From Seiridium cupressi (lineage: Eukaryota > Ascomycota > Sordariomycetes > Amphisphaeriales > Sporocadaceae), in NCBI GenBank assembly GCA_036674765.1, contig JARVKI010000006.1:558001-622000 (forward strand): a stretch of 64,000 nt of DNA, read 5' to 3'. The position numbers and the translations under genes were made by a program. This document shows positions 21,088 to 32,860 of this stretch, piece by piece (position 1 is the first letter of the stretch; each line of letters starts with the position of its first letter). The notes beneath the pieces were generated by a model, which ran no database searches, had not been told where the DNA came from, and saw only the letters and a program-made list of their open reading frames with translations.

Positions 21088-24000
21088 TTAAGAGAAGAAG
21101 TATTGACTGCCTCTCAGCCGCTTCACGTCGAAATCACCCTGTACCGATGTTAGCTAAAATGTATTTGGAATAAAACGGAAGAGTTCCTACTAACCTTCTT
21201 CGGAACATCGGGAAATGCCAACGGAAGCCACACTCCAAAAAAGGCGTGACTCTTGGATGTGGTCCGCTTCTTCACCATCTCAGCCTCAAATCCATTCAAG
21301 CCAAGGTAATCCTTGAGATACGCAGGATTATCAATCGAGAACTGGGGGTCGGCTCTTGCATTGGCCGTTACAGCATCATCCTCTTTAACCTCCTCAAGTA
21401 CCGACTTGATCGCCTCGTCGGAATCGGGTACCCTGCCCAAGCCTACCTCGTCAATCTCGCCCGCGGAGACAGGCAACTGGCTAGCTTTGTGTTCCGCAAA
21501 GATACTCGCCGGCGTGGTCATGTCTCTTCCCCGCTGCACCTCTTCGGGATCCGTGGACTGAAGAAGTCGCAGCCGCTCGCGCTCTAAAAGCACCTCATCA
21601 TGCATGGTGAGACGGGTTTTAGAGCGGAAGGCCGTTATTGCCTTCTCAACTGTGCTGTTCTGTTCTATCTTGGCCAAGTAAAGGGACCCCTTGTACCGCG
21701 CTTCAAACTCGGAGGCGAGTCTTTGAATGACGTCCTCACTGTGGATGCGAATGAAAGAGTCTCGCAAGGCTCTGTTCATGACATCGACATCGGCTGCGTG
21801 TGTCCAGAATGAATCATGGACGGCAGCAAATGTCAGCCCCATATCGTCGCATTCCAGCGCTGATAGAAGCATGTGACTGGCATCAAGGGAATGGATGAAA
21901 TTGGGCGGGAAAGCCTGTAGCTGTTTGCGTCGGTTGACGGGATCGGATCGATCGGGAATCACGAGGTTCAGATCCTGGAGAGCCGTGGAGATTGTGCGAG
22001 TACCACCTTTCCGATACGGCTGTACCACGGGCAGCCGCAGCGGAGTGGTCCATACGATGGTAGACCGCCAATAGTTGAGAAGTTCGCTCGAACTCAGTTT
22101 TGCTTTTCGGGGAGCCTTTGCAGCTTTCTTACTTTTTGGTTTCGACCGTGACCCCGAAGCCTTGTCGGACTCCCCGGACTGGGCCTCTTCGGATACTCCC
22201 GAAGCACTCGCCATGTTGTCAAGCTGTTCCGGCATCAGAGCTCGACATACTCGACCTGCACATTCCGCGAGCCAATATTGAATATCATGGGCACCACCGA
22301 ACATGGACGCGAGGGCCTTGAAGATCTTTGAAGCAACGTAAGAGGCCAGCAGGATAGGTGGTACACCGGTCTCGGCCTTGATCTGTGGGTGCGCTGCCTC
22401 GATCTGCTTCTGCACTTGAGCACGAGCACCGATGAACGTCACACCGTACACGTTGGTCATGACAGTCTGCTTGACCACCTTTCGCGTAATCTTGCCGTCC
22501 ATGATTTTAGCAAGTGGGTTGTCGGTTTTGACATCCTCCTTGATGCTTGCTCTGACCAAATCGGCAACGGCCGAGTAAACATCTGCAGGCCGGTCTCCCG
22601 GTTCGAGGTTAACCTGCTGTGCTCCCCAAAGATCACCCCCGAGGGCGGCGTAGTGTTGGAGACCATTACAGGTGCCATCTTGATGGACTGGGAGGTGGGA
22701 GACGTATTTCGTGGGATCCGGCAATTCCATGGCTGCTTTCACCTCAAAACAGGCAGCCAAGCACTGCCATGGATCCTCGGCCTCGAGCCACCATTTCTTC
22801 CCGTCAAGGGGATGCGTGGCCGAGTCAATGATGCTGTCCATGTTCTCCGTCGCAAACGCTTCGCGCTCCGAGATGCTGGCCTTGTCGAATCCGGCTACGT
22901 TCGCCAAATGAACCTTTAGCCACCGCAAACCACTCTCGCCGAGCTCCTTACCATGCGCGAAGCGCAACAGTCCACGTGCATTATCTGCGCCCATGTGGTT
23001 GAGATATGTTGGAATAGGGTAAGCACGACCTCGGAAGTCCAAGTTGTGAGGAAAGTAAAATGTCTGGCCCGCAAAAGCGTTTGCTATCTCCATCTGAAAG
23101 TTGATAAAGCAGCGCTCGGAATGAAGCCCCGACTTTTCGTTTTCGATTTTCTTGACTTGAGATATCCATATTTTCCTCTCCATTGGATCCTCAGAGGCTT
23201 CGGGCTCTGGTGGAAGAGGTATGTTGGGGTTCAGTGGGGGGAAATTTGCAATGGCATCACCTGTGTTCCACGCTTCTAGCATGACGTCGAAAACTGGCTG
23301 ATTGATCTTCCATGCGGTTCGCCCGAGGACATCTAAGCCTTTGCAAACCTGCTCGAGATCACCTCTCTTAATCGCTGCCTCGGCATAGATCTGCTGGTCT
23401 TTTTCGCCATTTTTGATACGGATGATGGATGTAGGGAATTCGACAAAGCCACCCTTGTCAATCTTGGTCCACGGCTCGGGTGGTACTAGCATAGGCAGAT
23501 GTCTTGCCAAGAAATCTCCTCGGGGCTCTCTTTTCATGAGCTCGGTCAGGTGTTTGTTGGGCATGACCATGCCGACTCTTTTACCCTTTTTGAAAATGGT
23601 AGTTTTGGAGAAGGCAGGCTGGAGTTGACTGATAAGCTCTTTTGTCTCTGGGTGCTCGCGAGCGACCATGACCTTGACCGTATCGATGAGAGCCAGAACG
23701 AGCATGGCGCCTATCTTGGTCCTGATCACGACTGGCCAATAGTCGCCATTCTCGTAAGCTGTCGACTCCACAACATTGCTGGCTTGGTTGCTCTCGGTCG
23801 GTTCTGCGTTGGAGGACGACTCAGCCGCCGCTGCCGCCGCTGCCTGGTCTCGCAGAACGCGCCTTTGAGCCTTCTTCTCTTTCCTCTGCTTATCATTTCG
23901 TATCAATCGAATATCTTCTTCAACGGCCTTCGAAAGGTTTGTAACGGCTATAGCGATAGTGGGGCCATTGTCGGAGTTGGCTTGAGCGACCGAATTCAGA

Positions 24001-25349
24001 ACGCTGAGAATGGTGACAGCTGCTAGTCGAGGTGGGGTGGAGAGTGTTAGAAACGGGGCAATGAGAACTCTATCAAGCTCTTCGGAAGATTTCGTCTCCT
24101 GAGCTTCGGCTTCGGCGAGAAGTTGTATATCGTCCTTGATTCTTTTCTCGAGAGCACATTGCCAGTCGTATAGTTGAGAGTTCAGCGCGTTGGTGGACAA
24201 AGATGTGTTCTTTCCCATCTTCATCAAGGCTTGGTGTTCTTCCCTCCAGCGATTAATCGCTGCTTCGACGCAGTCCCTCTCTAGCCGCGCTTGAATCTCA
24301 CGTTGTTCCGCAAGCGGCAGTTGTGAGATGTCGCTTCCCCGGATATCGGAAAAGAACGAAAGAATGCCGCGTAGAGTCTTCAGGCCGAGTCCCTTCTGTG
24401 GCACAGGCAGGACCTCTTCTCTCACCGAGGGGGCTCCTTGCGAGTTCATCTCCTCGCCCGACTGAGACTGAGGTGATTCTTCGGGCTCTAGAATGAAGTC
24501 GTCTGGCGAATAATTATGAGTGGTACACAAGCTGGTGATCTTGGCCAAATCCTGATCAGACAAGATGTTCGAGTACATGTATACTTGCAGGCCCGCATCG
24601 CCCGGCACCATACCCATGTACCGATTGATGAGACGCTCGAGCTTCTTCCCATTTAAACCGGACAAGAGAGAGATCTTAAGCATGTAGGCGATCGTTTCCG
24701 GAGTTTGTGGAAGGCCTTTGGCGCGAATGCATCTCTCGTACCACGATTGCATAGATTCAGCCCACTTGATGTCTGGTTGGGAGTGGAAATGTTCGATGTT
24801 GGCGGCGAGATACCTGTTGTGCAGATTGACAAGCACCGGCCCGGGTAACATATCGGCTTCAGTCAAGCGTTTGAGGACGAGAGATGCCCTTTCGAGGCGA
24901 TCGACTTGTAGGCAAGCATTGAAGACTGAGAGCAAGGAGTCAATATCCCCGGGCACACCCTGGGTTGTCGTTCTCAATTTCGATTGCGGCTCGAAGTTTT
25001 GTTTGACCATTATGGGATTCGATGGATCGAAATGTCGTAATTCGTAGGGCGCGAGGGTACGTGGGGCCGACGATGATTGAGCGTATACAGGCATGCCAAA
25101 GGGCACATCGTGCGGACTTCGGTTGTCGTCCAAAGCAGTGGCAAGCGAGCGCTCATGCTGAGTTCCATGACCGACGCGCTCGATCCTCCTTTTCCAGGGC
25201 AGAAGATCTGGTCGCGTGACGAGCAGCCTGTGACTCGATAGTCGTGACACTGGCCGGGGCAGCACCGATGTCGATAATATCCGCGGTCGTCTGAAAGCGT
25301 CGACTCTGTGTGAGGACAGGCTCCTCTGAGCCGAAGGCCGCACAAACAT
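21088..25349 (-). CDS. RPO41: Mitochondrial DNA-directed RNA polymerase (T7-like)
   Basis: Single-subunit RNA polymerase that transcribes mitochondrial DNA. Two exons, in gene order 25349-21195 and 21138-21088, are separated by a 56 bp intron (GTTAGT...ACAG). The short second exon replaces a read-through tail with GDFDVKRLRGSQYFFS, the conserved C-terminus. Length is 1401 aa. The N-terminus is Arg/Ser-rich with few acids, fitting a mitochondrial presequence. The middle carries the T7-family N-terminal and PPR-like region, with an Ala-rich run (AAAAAAESSS) in the linker. Catalytic motifs are DFRGRAYPIP, motif A DGTCNGLQHYAALGGD (Asp), motif B RKVVKQTVMTNVYG (Lys, Tyr) and motif C AAVHDSFWTHA (Asp). 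All key residues are present. It shares a promoter with ATP25. Confidence 0.95.
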
Positions 25350-25931
25350 TGCGACTGCTCAGCTGGGTGGAAGCAGCCGACAGAAGTATGCGCACGGAGT
25401 GACGAGGTGTCGCAGCAGATGGGCTAGGCGGCCAAAGGAAGAGAAGATATTATGTACACATTAAAGAGTCGGTTGGGTTGAAGAGCTGTCAACGGTCTAT
25501 AGTACAGCAAAAGAAAAAAGGGTGCGTCAAAGATGGTGACAAACGGAGTACCAGCAGGCGAAGCAGGTGGCATAGGTTGAAGCTATCGAAGTCGAGAATC
25601 ACTGATAGGAGGCGATATGGAGCCCACTCCCTCCAAATTTTTCGCCATTGGGAACTAAGCTCCAGTTGGGACTAACTCGGGATGATACATGTGTACATAA
25701 CCAACGTATGCACAACCTTCGTAGCCAGTGGGAGCTTCCGATTGGATCGAACCGCGTTGATGGACCCGCTTCCCATCCACGCTTTCTAGACTCGATCAAA
25801 TCCAGGGGTCCAAAAGTTCTGATCTCATAGAATCCCGACGTCAGACTGGACAGAGCCTTTGACAGCCAGGATGACTTGAGCGAAGCTACGATTCCCTTGT
25901 CTCTTCACCACCAACACCCTCTTCACCCAGC
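25350..25931. promoter_or_regulatory. Shared divergent promoter, RPO41 / ATP25
   Basis: 582 bp between the start codons of two nuclear genes for mitochondrial gene expression. A coordinated mitochondrial-biogenesis control region is an inference from the pairing. No defined factor site was identified by eye. Confidence 0.5.
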
Positions 25932-28136
25932 ATGGTGACCGGAAGAGTTCTGAGTGCAGCGGGCTGCTCGCATTGCCGGTCGTCCATCTTGAGACTACTC
26001 ATTGCAAGCCCAGCAACTCCACTCATCAGAGCTCCGCACCTCACTGCTGCATCATGGCGCACAACTGGTGTCGCGCGCAGCTCTGCTCGCAGCTATGTTT
26101 CCGCGTCACACCCGGTAGCAGCAAGCGAGGGCAGAAATCCTCGACCGACCTCAGACGAGCTTGAGAGGCTTGAAGGTGCATCAACCGAGCAGGAGGCAAG
26201 TCATGCCACGCCGGCTTCCGGCGAAGACGATGCGCCTTGGTATCTTCAGGTTGAACCGCCTCGGCATGTGCCTGTCTCGGAGCCACCCCCTTTGCCAGAT
26301 GTGCCCGAGGGCTCACCCACTATCATTGCTGCCCTGCTGAAATACGCTTCCGAGGAAATGGGCCTCGACGAGCTCTCACTTCTCGACCTGCGTGAGTTGG
26401 ATCCACCCCCAGCTCTCGGCACCAACCTGTTCATGCTGTTCGGCACGGCTCGCAGTGAGAGACATCTCAATGTCTCAGCAGGGCGCCTGGTTAGGTGGCT
26501 CCGAGCCAACCACCGGATCTACGCTGATGCAGACGGTCTGTTGGGCCCAAATGAGCGGAAAACGAAGCTTAGACGAAAGGCGAAGCGTGCGCGCTTGCTG
26601 GGAACCATGGGCACGGATGACGCAGATGATGGAATCACCACTGGCTGGGTCTGTGTCAACTTGGGCACTATCAATCGCTCTCACATGGAGTCTGCTGTCA
26701 TGGGCGAAGACGGGCGCGTTGCGGGCTTTGGTGTCCCCCAGACAGGCTCAACGATCGTGGTACAAGTCATGACCGAGTCGAGGAGGGCAGAACTGGGGTT
26801 GGAAACCCTCTGGGAACGAGCTCTAGCCCGGCAGTCTAAACAGGAACCGAAGGAGCTGGAGAAGGACGACAGCGCTGAATCGCAACCTTTCGACAAGTCT
26901 GTCCCGTCCCAAACACAGTCGCAAACCGCAGCTAATGGCTCTGCCTCGACTTCTCCCCTCTCTGGGCAGTCGCGATTTTTCTCTACAAAGGTGGAACGCA
27001 ATCACGACAACAATCTGCCCTTCTGGAATGGCGAAACGACTTCTCCGCACAGCACATACGAGCACGTGTCGCCTAGAGAACTATTCAAATTCTTTGAATC
27101 TTCAACGACACTCGGCTTTGGAAGCGATGGCTCGTCGCATGGCCCTGTATTGATAGATAATCTTTCGGTCTCAGATGCCTCTGCGCTGTTTGAAAAAATA
27201 ATACAAGACGGTCCATCAAGAGCGCGAATGATGGAGCTTCTGAGGATCCATCTGAAGAGCGTCCAGCCAGCTGATGCCCTCGCAACTCTCCAATCTACAA
27301 CGTTTCGTAAAATTTCCCAGATGGCTATGCATAATCTTCCGGCCGAGCAAACTTGGGCCCTACGACTAGCGATCGAATCTAAAGCTCGTCAATTAGGCCT
27401 TCAAGAACATAGATCATTGGAAACAACACGGCAGCTCATTGACGAGCTCCGCATGCACGCCATCACAGCGGAAAGAGAGGAAATACTGCAACTTCTTGGC
27501 TGCATCTACGCCTCCTCCGGGCCAGAGTTGGATGAGCAGATCAGCCTTGCTATGGAACTTCTGGAATGTGTCCATCTGCGAGGTCAACAAATCGTTACCC
27601 ACGATGTGGTCGTTTCCATCATAGAAGGCATGTCCTGGTCCGGAAAGCCCAGTCAAGAGTCGCTTGAGCTTCAAACGAGACTGGAAGAACTCACCCTCCA
27701 GGCCAAGTTGCCGTATATGGGAGAGCCTCTACTCATTAGGCTCATGGATGCGTACGCACGACTCAGGCGATGGGATCAGTTTTGGCAGGCCTGGCGCGTT
27801 CCACCACGGTACGCCCAGCCCCGTTCCGAAGCCATGTATCTTCATGTCTACAAGCTGGCCGCTGCCACCAAAAGCCATTCGCTATGTGCAGAAACAATCC
27901 ATCGATGCTTCCAGGAGATGATTATGGAAAACCCACCGGTCGAGCCCGTGGGGGCGGTCCGTGAGGCAATTCTGCAATGCATTCGAACAGTGGACCCAAA
28001 GGCCGAGGAGCATGCAGACACTATACCAGCCAACGCGAGTGGTGGTATTGCGCGAGCATTGGTCAACCGAGAGTATGTCAGACTCGCCAAGGAGCTGAAG
28101 AAGCTCCGCCGGAGACGGCCAAGCACGTCGACCTAA
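25932..28136 (+). CDS. ATP25: Mitochondrial ATP synthase mRNA-stability factor Atp25
   Basis: Atp25 is an inner-membrane-associated mitochondrial protein. Its C-terminal half stabilises ATP9 (OLI1) mRNA and its N-terminal half helps assemble the subunit 9 ring or acts in mitoribosome biogenesis. The single exon encodes 734 aa. Residues 1-70 are Arg/Ser/Ala-rich, as in a presequence. About residues 130-290 form the RsfS/DUF143-like domain (MGLDELSLLDLRELDPPPAL, GTNLFMLFGTARSERHLNV, GRLVRWLRANHRIYADADG, TTGWVCVNLG). An acidic/Ser-rich linker follows, then a helical C-terminal M domain from about residue 370. The protein ends in a basic tail (KKLRRRRPSTST). The domain pair and length match the ascomycete family. 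It diverges from RPO41. Confidence 0.93.
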   Translation: MVTGRVLSAAGCSHCRSSILRLLIASPATPLIRAPHLTAASWRTTGVARSSARSYVSASHPVAASEGRNPRPTSDELERLEGASTEQEASHATPASGEDDAPWYLQVEPPRHVPVSEPPPLPDVPEGSPTIIAALLKYASEEMGLDELSLLDLRELDPPPALGTNLFMLFGTARSERHLNVSAGRLVRWLRANHRIYADADGLLGPNERKTKLRRKAKRARLLGTMGTDDADDGITTGWVCVNLGTINRSHMESAVMGEDGRVAGFGVPQTGSTIVVQVMTESRRAELGLETLWERALARQSKQEPKELEKDDSAESQPFDKSVPSQTQSQTAANGSASTSPLSGQSRFFSTKVERNHDNNLPFWNGETTSPHSTYEHVSPRELFKFFESSTTLGFGSDGSSHGPVLIDNLSVSDASALFEKIIQDGPSRARMMELLRIHLKSVQPADALATLQSTTFRKISQMAMHNLPAEQTWALRLAIESKARQLGLQEHRSLETTRQLIDELRMHAITAEREEILQLLGCIYASSGPELDEQISLAMELLECVHLRGQQIVTHDVVVSIIEGMSWSGKPSQESLELQTRLEELTLQAKLPYMGEPLLIRLMDAYARLRRWDQFWQAWRVPPRYAQPRSEAMYLHVYKLAAATKSHSLCAETIHRCFQEMIMENPPVEPVGAVREAILQCIRTVDPKAEEHADTIPANASGGIARALVNREYVRLAKELKKLRRRRPSTST

Positions 28137-29560
28137 GCACCGAGCGAGACGGCTCGTAGGTCCAGAGGGCTTCATATGTCTCGGCGTCGTTCATAAGCGA
28201 TGACCGCCGGTGACCGACCTATTCCTTCACGAAGGACAGACCGGCATCTCGGGCTCCTGATATCGCAGCACAGCGCAGCATCAACGAGGTAGTGCGCTTT
28301 AGAGGATGTAACATAACTAGTGTACGAAACTTGCACCAACGGGGGTGCGACCTGTAATTATAACAAAGCGGAATTATCAATTCGATGCCCTACTTTTCAA
28401 AATCACGATGTGTGCTGCGTGTGAAGGCATGGGCCAGGTGAGCGCCGCCCACGATTCAGGTAGACTACCTTCCTCTTCCGGCAAGACTCTGACCGGGTGC
28501 TTTATGCACACAGTCTAGTTTAAGCATCCTCATACTGCTGATAAGGCACGTGGGAGGATGGTTCACTCTGGAGGCATAGGATTATATGCAATGAGGAACT
28601 CCATGTGATGCCAATCATCCTGGGTACCTACCTAATGCCAAGTAAATGCGTACAAAATTGCTTCCCCTGCTAGCTGAGGTTGGAGCAATCCGGCATCAGG
28701 GGTGGCCCGCCGGAGACACCCACCTAGTTTAGTGTTCCTGGGGACAACGAGAGCTCGTCGCTCTGCCTTGTTGTTCCTTGCTCGCAAATCCTTCGAGTTT
28801 TCCCATAATTTTTTAAATTTTTTTTTTCCGACTTTGATGATTGTGTATGTAATCGGGTGCAAATAAGCGGGTACAAGTCATGTTCTAGAAATGTTCCATG
28901 CTCCTCAAGTCGCCTCTGTCCCGCCCAATTGGAACTTGCAGGTTACAGCCAGGCACAAGGTCGAAAAGCACGCCCGGGTCTCCGCGTCATCGCCAACACG
29001 CACCGTAATCAATTCCTCACTGGCTGCTGGGCCGACTTGCCAAATCCGACGCGCAGGGGTGCTGCCAACGTGCACCGAGCTGTTGGATAGGCAGCTCGAT
29101 AAGCTCCCGTGTCTAACTACAGTAGTCCTGCTCTCTGCCGGCCGACCCCTGTACTGCGCCCCCCCGATGCTAGGTGCGCAAGCGAGAAAAGCCAAGCCCT
29201 GACCGCTTGCGCCAGCCTATATCTAGATCGCAGATGTTGACGGTACTCCCGTCCCTCGCAACCAATCAGCGTTCAAAAGCAGGCTAGATGAAGAACTCCA
29301 GGAGGAGCTTCCACACCAAGTGTCGATCAGCATGAGCTGCCATGGCCAATCCCAGCAGATATCTAGCCTTCTCCATGGGCAGCGCCTGAGTATATAGTTC
29401 CTGGCGCCGAGCGCGTGGATTCACTTTCCGGCGACTCTCGTCCTTGGCATGCCCTCGTCTCCCTTCTCTCGCCAACTACCTCATCAGGCTTCCCCTCTGG
29501 TCACCTTGTTGTCCACCCTGCAGCCAGTCTAGCTGTTCGTCCAAAGCTTATTCCAACAAC
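28137..29560. other. Intergenic, no supported gene
   Basis: About 1.4 kb. It contains a T-rich tract near 28808-28830. Open frames around 28857-29202 on both strands lack credible starts, domains or codon bias. The last 350 bp, including AGCCTATATCTAG near 29213, are the likely promoter of the nuclease gene. Confidence 0.55.
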
Positions 29561-30628
29561 ATGGTTCGCGTCGCAGATCTAGCCCTGCTCTCCGCAGCGG
29601 CCCTTCCCGGCGCCATGGCTTGGGGTGCCATGGGCCACGAGACTGTCGCTTATGTCGCCACGAACTTCGTGGCTGCAGCGACCAAGACATACTTCCAGGA
29701 TCTTTTGGGTGATACTTCGACCGACTACTTGGTATCGGTCGCTTCTTGGGCCGACTCCTACCGTGTAAGTTGAAACAAGCACTGCTCCGTAACACGTCCA
29801 CTTCCATTGTAATCCGGGGATAAATAAACTCTACTTTGTTCAGTAATACAGTAGAGTCAACTGCTGAGTGACATTCATAGTACACCTCAGCTGGAAGCTT
29901 CTCGTCTGGTTTCCACTACATCGATGCCCAGGACAACCCGCCCTCATCGTGTGGTGTTGACTTGGACCGGGACTGCGAGGATGGCTGCGTCGTGAGCGCC
30001 ATCTCCAACTACACCGAGCGTGTTCTCAACACCAAGCTCACCAAGTCGGACCGCCAAATCGCCGCCAAGATGATTATCCACTTCATTGGGGACATCGGAC
30101 AGCCGCTCCATTGTGAGGAACTCGAGTCTGGCGGCAACGGCATCGATGTCACCTACGACGGCGAGGACACCAACCTCCATGCCATTTGGGATAGCGACAT
30201 CCCCGAGTCCGTCTCCGGAGGATCATCGCAGACCTCTGCAAAGTCCTGGGCGACGACTCTGACCACTGGTATGTCCTTTCGCCACTTCCCTTCTTCGATA
30301 TGTCGCCGTGAAATGGCATGAAAGACATGTCTCTGACATAAGGCTGACATGGGCACTCGTAGCTATCAAGACAGGAACCTACAAGTCCCAGGCTGCCGGT
30401 TGGGTTTCAGACCTGGATATCAACGATGCAGAGACTACGGCAACTGGTTGGGCCACTGAGTCCAACGCATATGTGTGCACCACGGTCTTGAAGGGCGGTA
30501 TCTCTGCTGTTGAGAACAAGGAGCTCGATGGTTCCTATACGACCACGGCCCAGCCCGTTGTAAAGGAGCAGATCGCGAAGCAAGGCTACCGGCTGGCGAA
30601 ATGGCTGGATGCCATTGCTTCCGCTTAG
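29561..30628 (+). CDS. Secreted S1/P1-type nuclease
   Basis: Extracellular zinc-dependent single-strand nuclease and 3'-nucleotidase of the S1/P1 family. Three exons (29561-29764, 29881-30268, 30363-30628) give 285 aa. A 20-residue signal peptide ends AMA, leaving Trp as the first mature residue (WGAMGHE), whose amino group and carbonyl bind zinc in this family. Other zinc ligands are visible in SWADSYR, FHYIDAQD, HFIGDIGQPLHCE and NLHAIWDSDI. N-glycosylation sites such as NYTE are present. The second intron is phase 1 and restores TTAIKTGTY. Length matches P1 nuclease. The likely role is phosphate or nucleoside scavenging outside the cell. All known catalytic positions appear intact. Confidence 0.93.
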
Positions 30629-30978
30629 AGGACGCCGGATGTGACGAGGAGGCACTAAAAGCCATAGGACTGTGGCATGGGAGACGTAACCCTTTGCAGC
30701 ATGTTGATAAACGACTTTGGTCTCTGAATGCTTTAATTTATTGGAAGCACATGTTAAGCCATTTCCATTGTGCTCTGCAGGGTTGATGAAAATGGGTCAT
30801 ATAACATCTGATGACTGATGGAAATCATGCTCTAATCTCATCGCGATTTGAAGGAGTTTTTCGACTCTCCATAGCTGAAGTTATGGTCAGTTTACTCTGG
30901 TTGCTGCGTGCCTCGATGAGATGGATATACTTGGGGTCTAGTCAACGCGCGATGTGCTTCATGGAACTCCATCTAACT
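30629..30978. other. Convergent 3' intergenic region
   Basis: 350 bp separating two converging genes. Only untranslated sequence is evident. Confidence 0.45.
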
Positions 30979-32222
30979 TTATTTTTTCGCTCCCATCGCT
31001 TGTCTGAGCATGGGCGCGACTTGCTTGCGGCTGTTCTCGACTTTCGCCTGTGACCAGCATTTTTGCCATTTGCCGTCCTTGTCGGAGTCGAGTTCTCCCT
31101 CACCCCAAAGGCTCAACTCAAGCTGCCCCTTTGACTCGGCCTCGAAGCGCTTGGCAGCATCAATTCCTTTCTCCGACCGTCCAAGCAGCATCAGCTCGCG
31201 GCTGAAGTTCCCGTCTTTGGTAAAGGCGGCCAAGACAGCCACGATATCGAGTCCTTTCTCTGCTCCCCACTCCTCGACCGCCTCGGCGAGTTTCTGCGCA
31301 TCGCCGGTCTTTTTCTGCAGCTCCCCAAAACGGGCGGGCACCGATGATGTTCCCAACTTGAGTCCACCATCATCCCATTCCTTGTAGTCCTTACGTAGAA
31401 CATCTCGCATTGAAAATGACGAAATGTCCTCCTTAAGGCTGGACACAGTGTTGAAAAACTCTGTTCCGTCGAACTCGGCGGAGTTGATCTTCCCTTCTAA
31501 GAACTGAACCGCGTCCTTATCGAACGAGGTTGTCTTGTTCTTGTCTGTTAGATTGATAGTATCGACCAGGATTGGCCCTAGGGCTAAGTAACCGAGTTGA
31601 GAGTCTACCTCTTCGGCGTTATCAAGAGCCTTCAGCTCGTCCCAGGCTTGTTTGCACTGGTTGACCACCAGACTTGCACAGCTTCCGCTTTTGTCGATCA
31701 CACGAACGGAGCTATTTTGTGGAACATGACCTTCGTCGGCATGGTGGTCGATACAGCCAACGATGCTGTCCTTGTAGGGCTCCAGCTTGCCGGTCAAAGA
31801 GTTGTGATCCACCAGGAGCCATTGGCTGTTGTCCTTGAAGCCAGAAGAGCTTGCCGCTTCGGAGAGCTCATCCAGAGTAATCACATCATCCGGTGACGTC
31901 GCCGCCCTTTTGAGCACCTCGGTGAACTCTGGCCGGAGTGTCAAGTCATCTCGCGGAAGATGACACAGAGGAATATGCAGAGTATGAGGCGGAGTATACG
32001 TCCGCAGGTATGCTAGGAGCAGCGCTGAGCACAAAGAATCGAGGTCTAAGTGACGCCATTAGCTAAATCAGTTTTCATTTCAGGTCAGACACAAGAGGTT
32101 AAAACTTTACCCGCAGACTCATTGCCCACCACGAACGTTAGGGTTTGCTTCTTGGAGGCGGAATTTGCCAATGCTGATTTCGCGTTTGCAAGAAATGCTG
32201 ACAAGGAAACTCGGGGAGGCAT
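30979..32222 (-). CDS. PPX1: Exopolyphosphatase (DHH family)
   Basis: Cytosolic enzyme that releases phosphate from the ends of inorganic polyphosphate chains. Two exons, in gene order 32222-32111 and 32045-30979, encode 392 aa. The first carries MPPRVSLSAFLANAK...FVVGNESA. The 65 bp intron restores the metal-binding motif GNESADLDSLCSALL, split between its Gly-Asn-Glu and Asp-x-Asp halves. Other DHH motifs are WLLVDHNSLTG, GCIDHHADEG and LGPILVDTINLTDKN. The C-terminal DHHA2 region ends near WGEGELDSDK. Yeast Ppx1 is 397 aa, close to this length. The start is the only ATG giving the conserved N-terminus. The 5' end faces an unrecognised divergent gene across 638 bp. Confidence 0.92.
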
Positions 32223-32860
32223 AATGTCTGCACGCGCTCGAGACGCAGATTTGGTAAGACGATTAGTGATAACCGATGTGTTGAACAATGTAATTACCAG
32301 CGAGACTCCTTTGGCTGAAGCTGTGGGCGAACTATAGCTGATGTTAGAAGCTAACCGAATGACTTGAAGTCACTGGCCCAACGGCATGAAGCCGAGAGCT
32401 AACAGCCCCACCTACGTACGCCCATCCATAATCGTCATAGTGCAACTTATGCATTGGTGGAGGCTTCACTGTGACGAATACGTACTATATAGATCGGCTA
32501 TGCCTTCACATGCTCACACCAACTTCAACTACAAGATGTGAAACTCGTATTGTGCTTATGCATCCAGGCGGTATTGAGTGCATTTTGATTGAAAACGCTG
32601 ATTCGTACGGATGTTTGAGTGGCGCTTGCGGGAAGGTATCGCCGAGATTTCTAGATGGAAGGAGCGACTGAAAACCTCAGGTTAGTCGGTATCCTCCTTC
32701 GACTGTCTAACGTTGACTCTTCATAAACAAGAAAAGTTCCCACGACTTCTTCCCATACATATCTTTCATTCGTGTGACTTTAATTTGCAAATCTTTCTGT
32801 TCAGCACCACGCAGGTTCATTGTTATCTATATCGGGTTATCAATACGCATAGTCGATCAA
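32223..32860. promoter_or_regulatory. Divergent intergenic region, PPX1 / coiled-coil gene
   Basis: 638 bp between two start codons. No gene or repeat is supported inside it. It presumably contains both promoters. Confidence 0.4.

Noticed and set aside
28857..29202. Open frames on both strands between ATP25 and the nuclease gene
   Set aside because: Neither has domains, signal peptide or splice signals; mirrored frames in GC-rich sequence are expected by chance.
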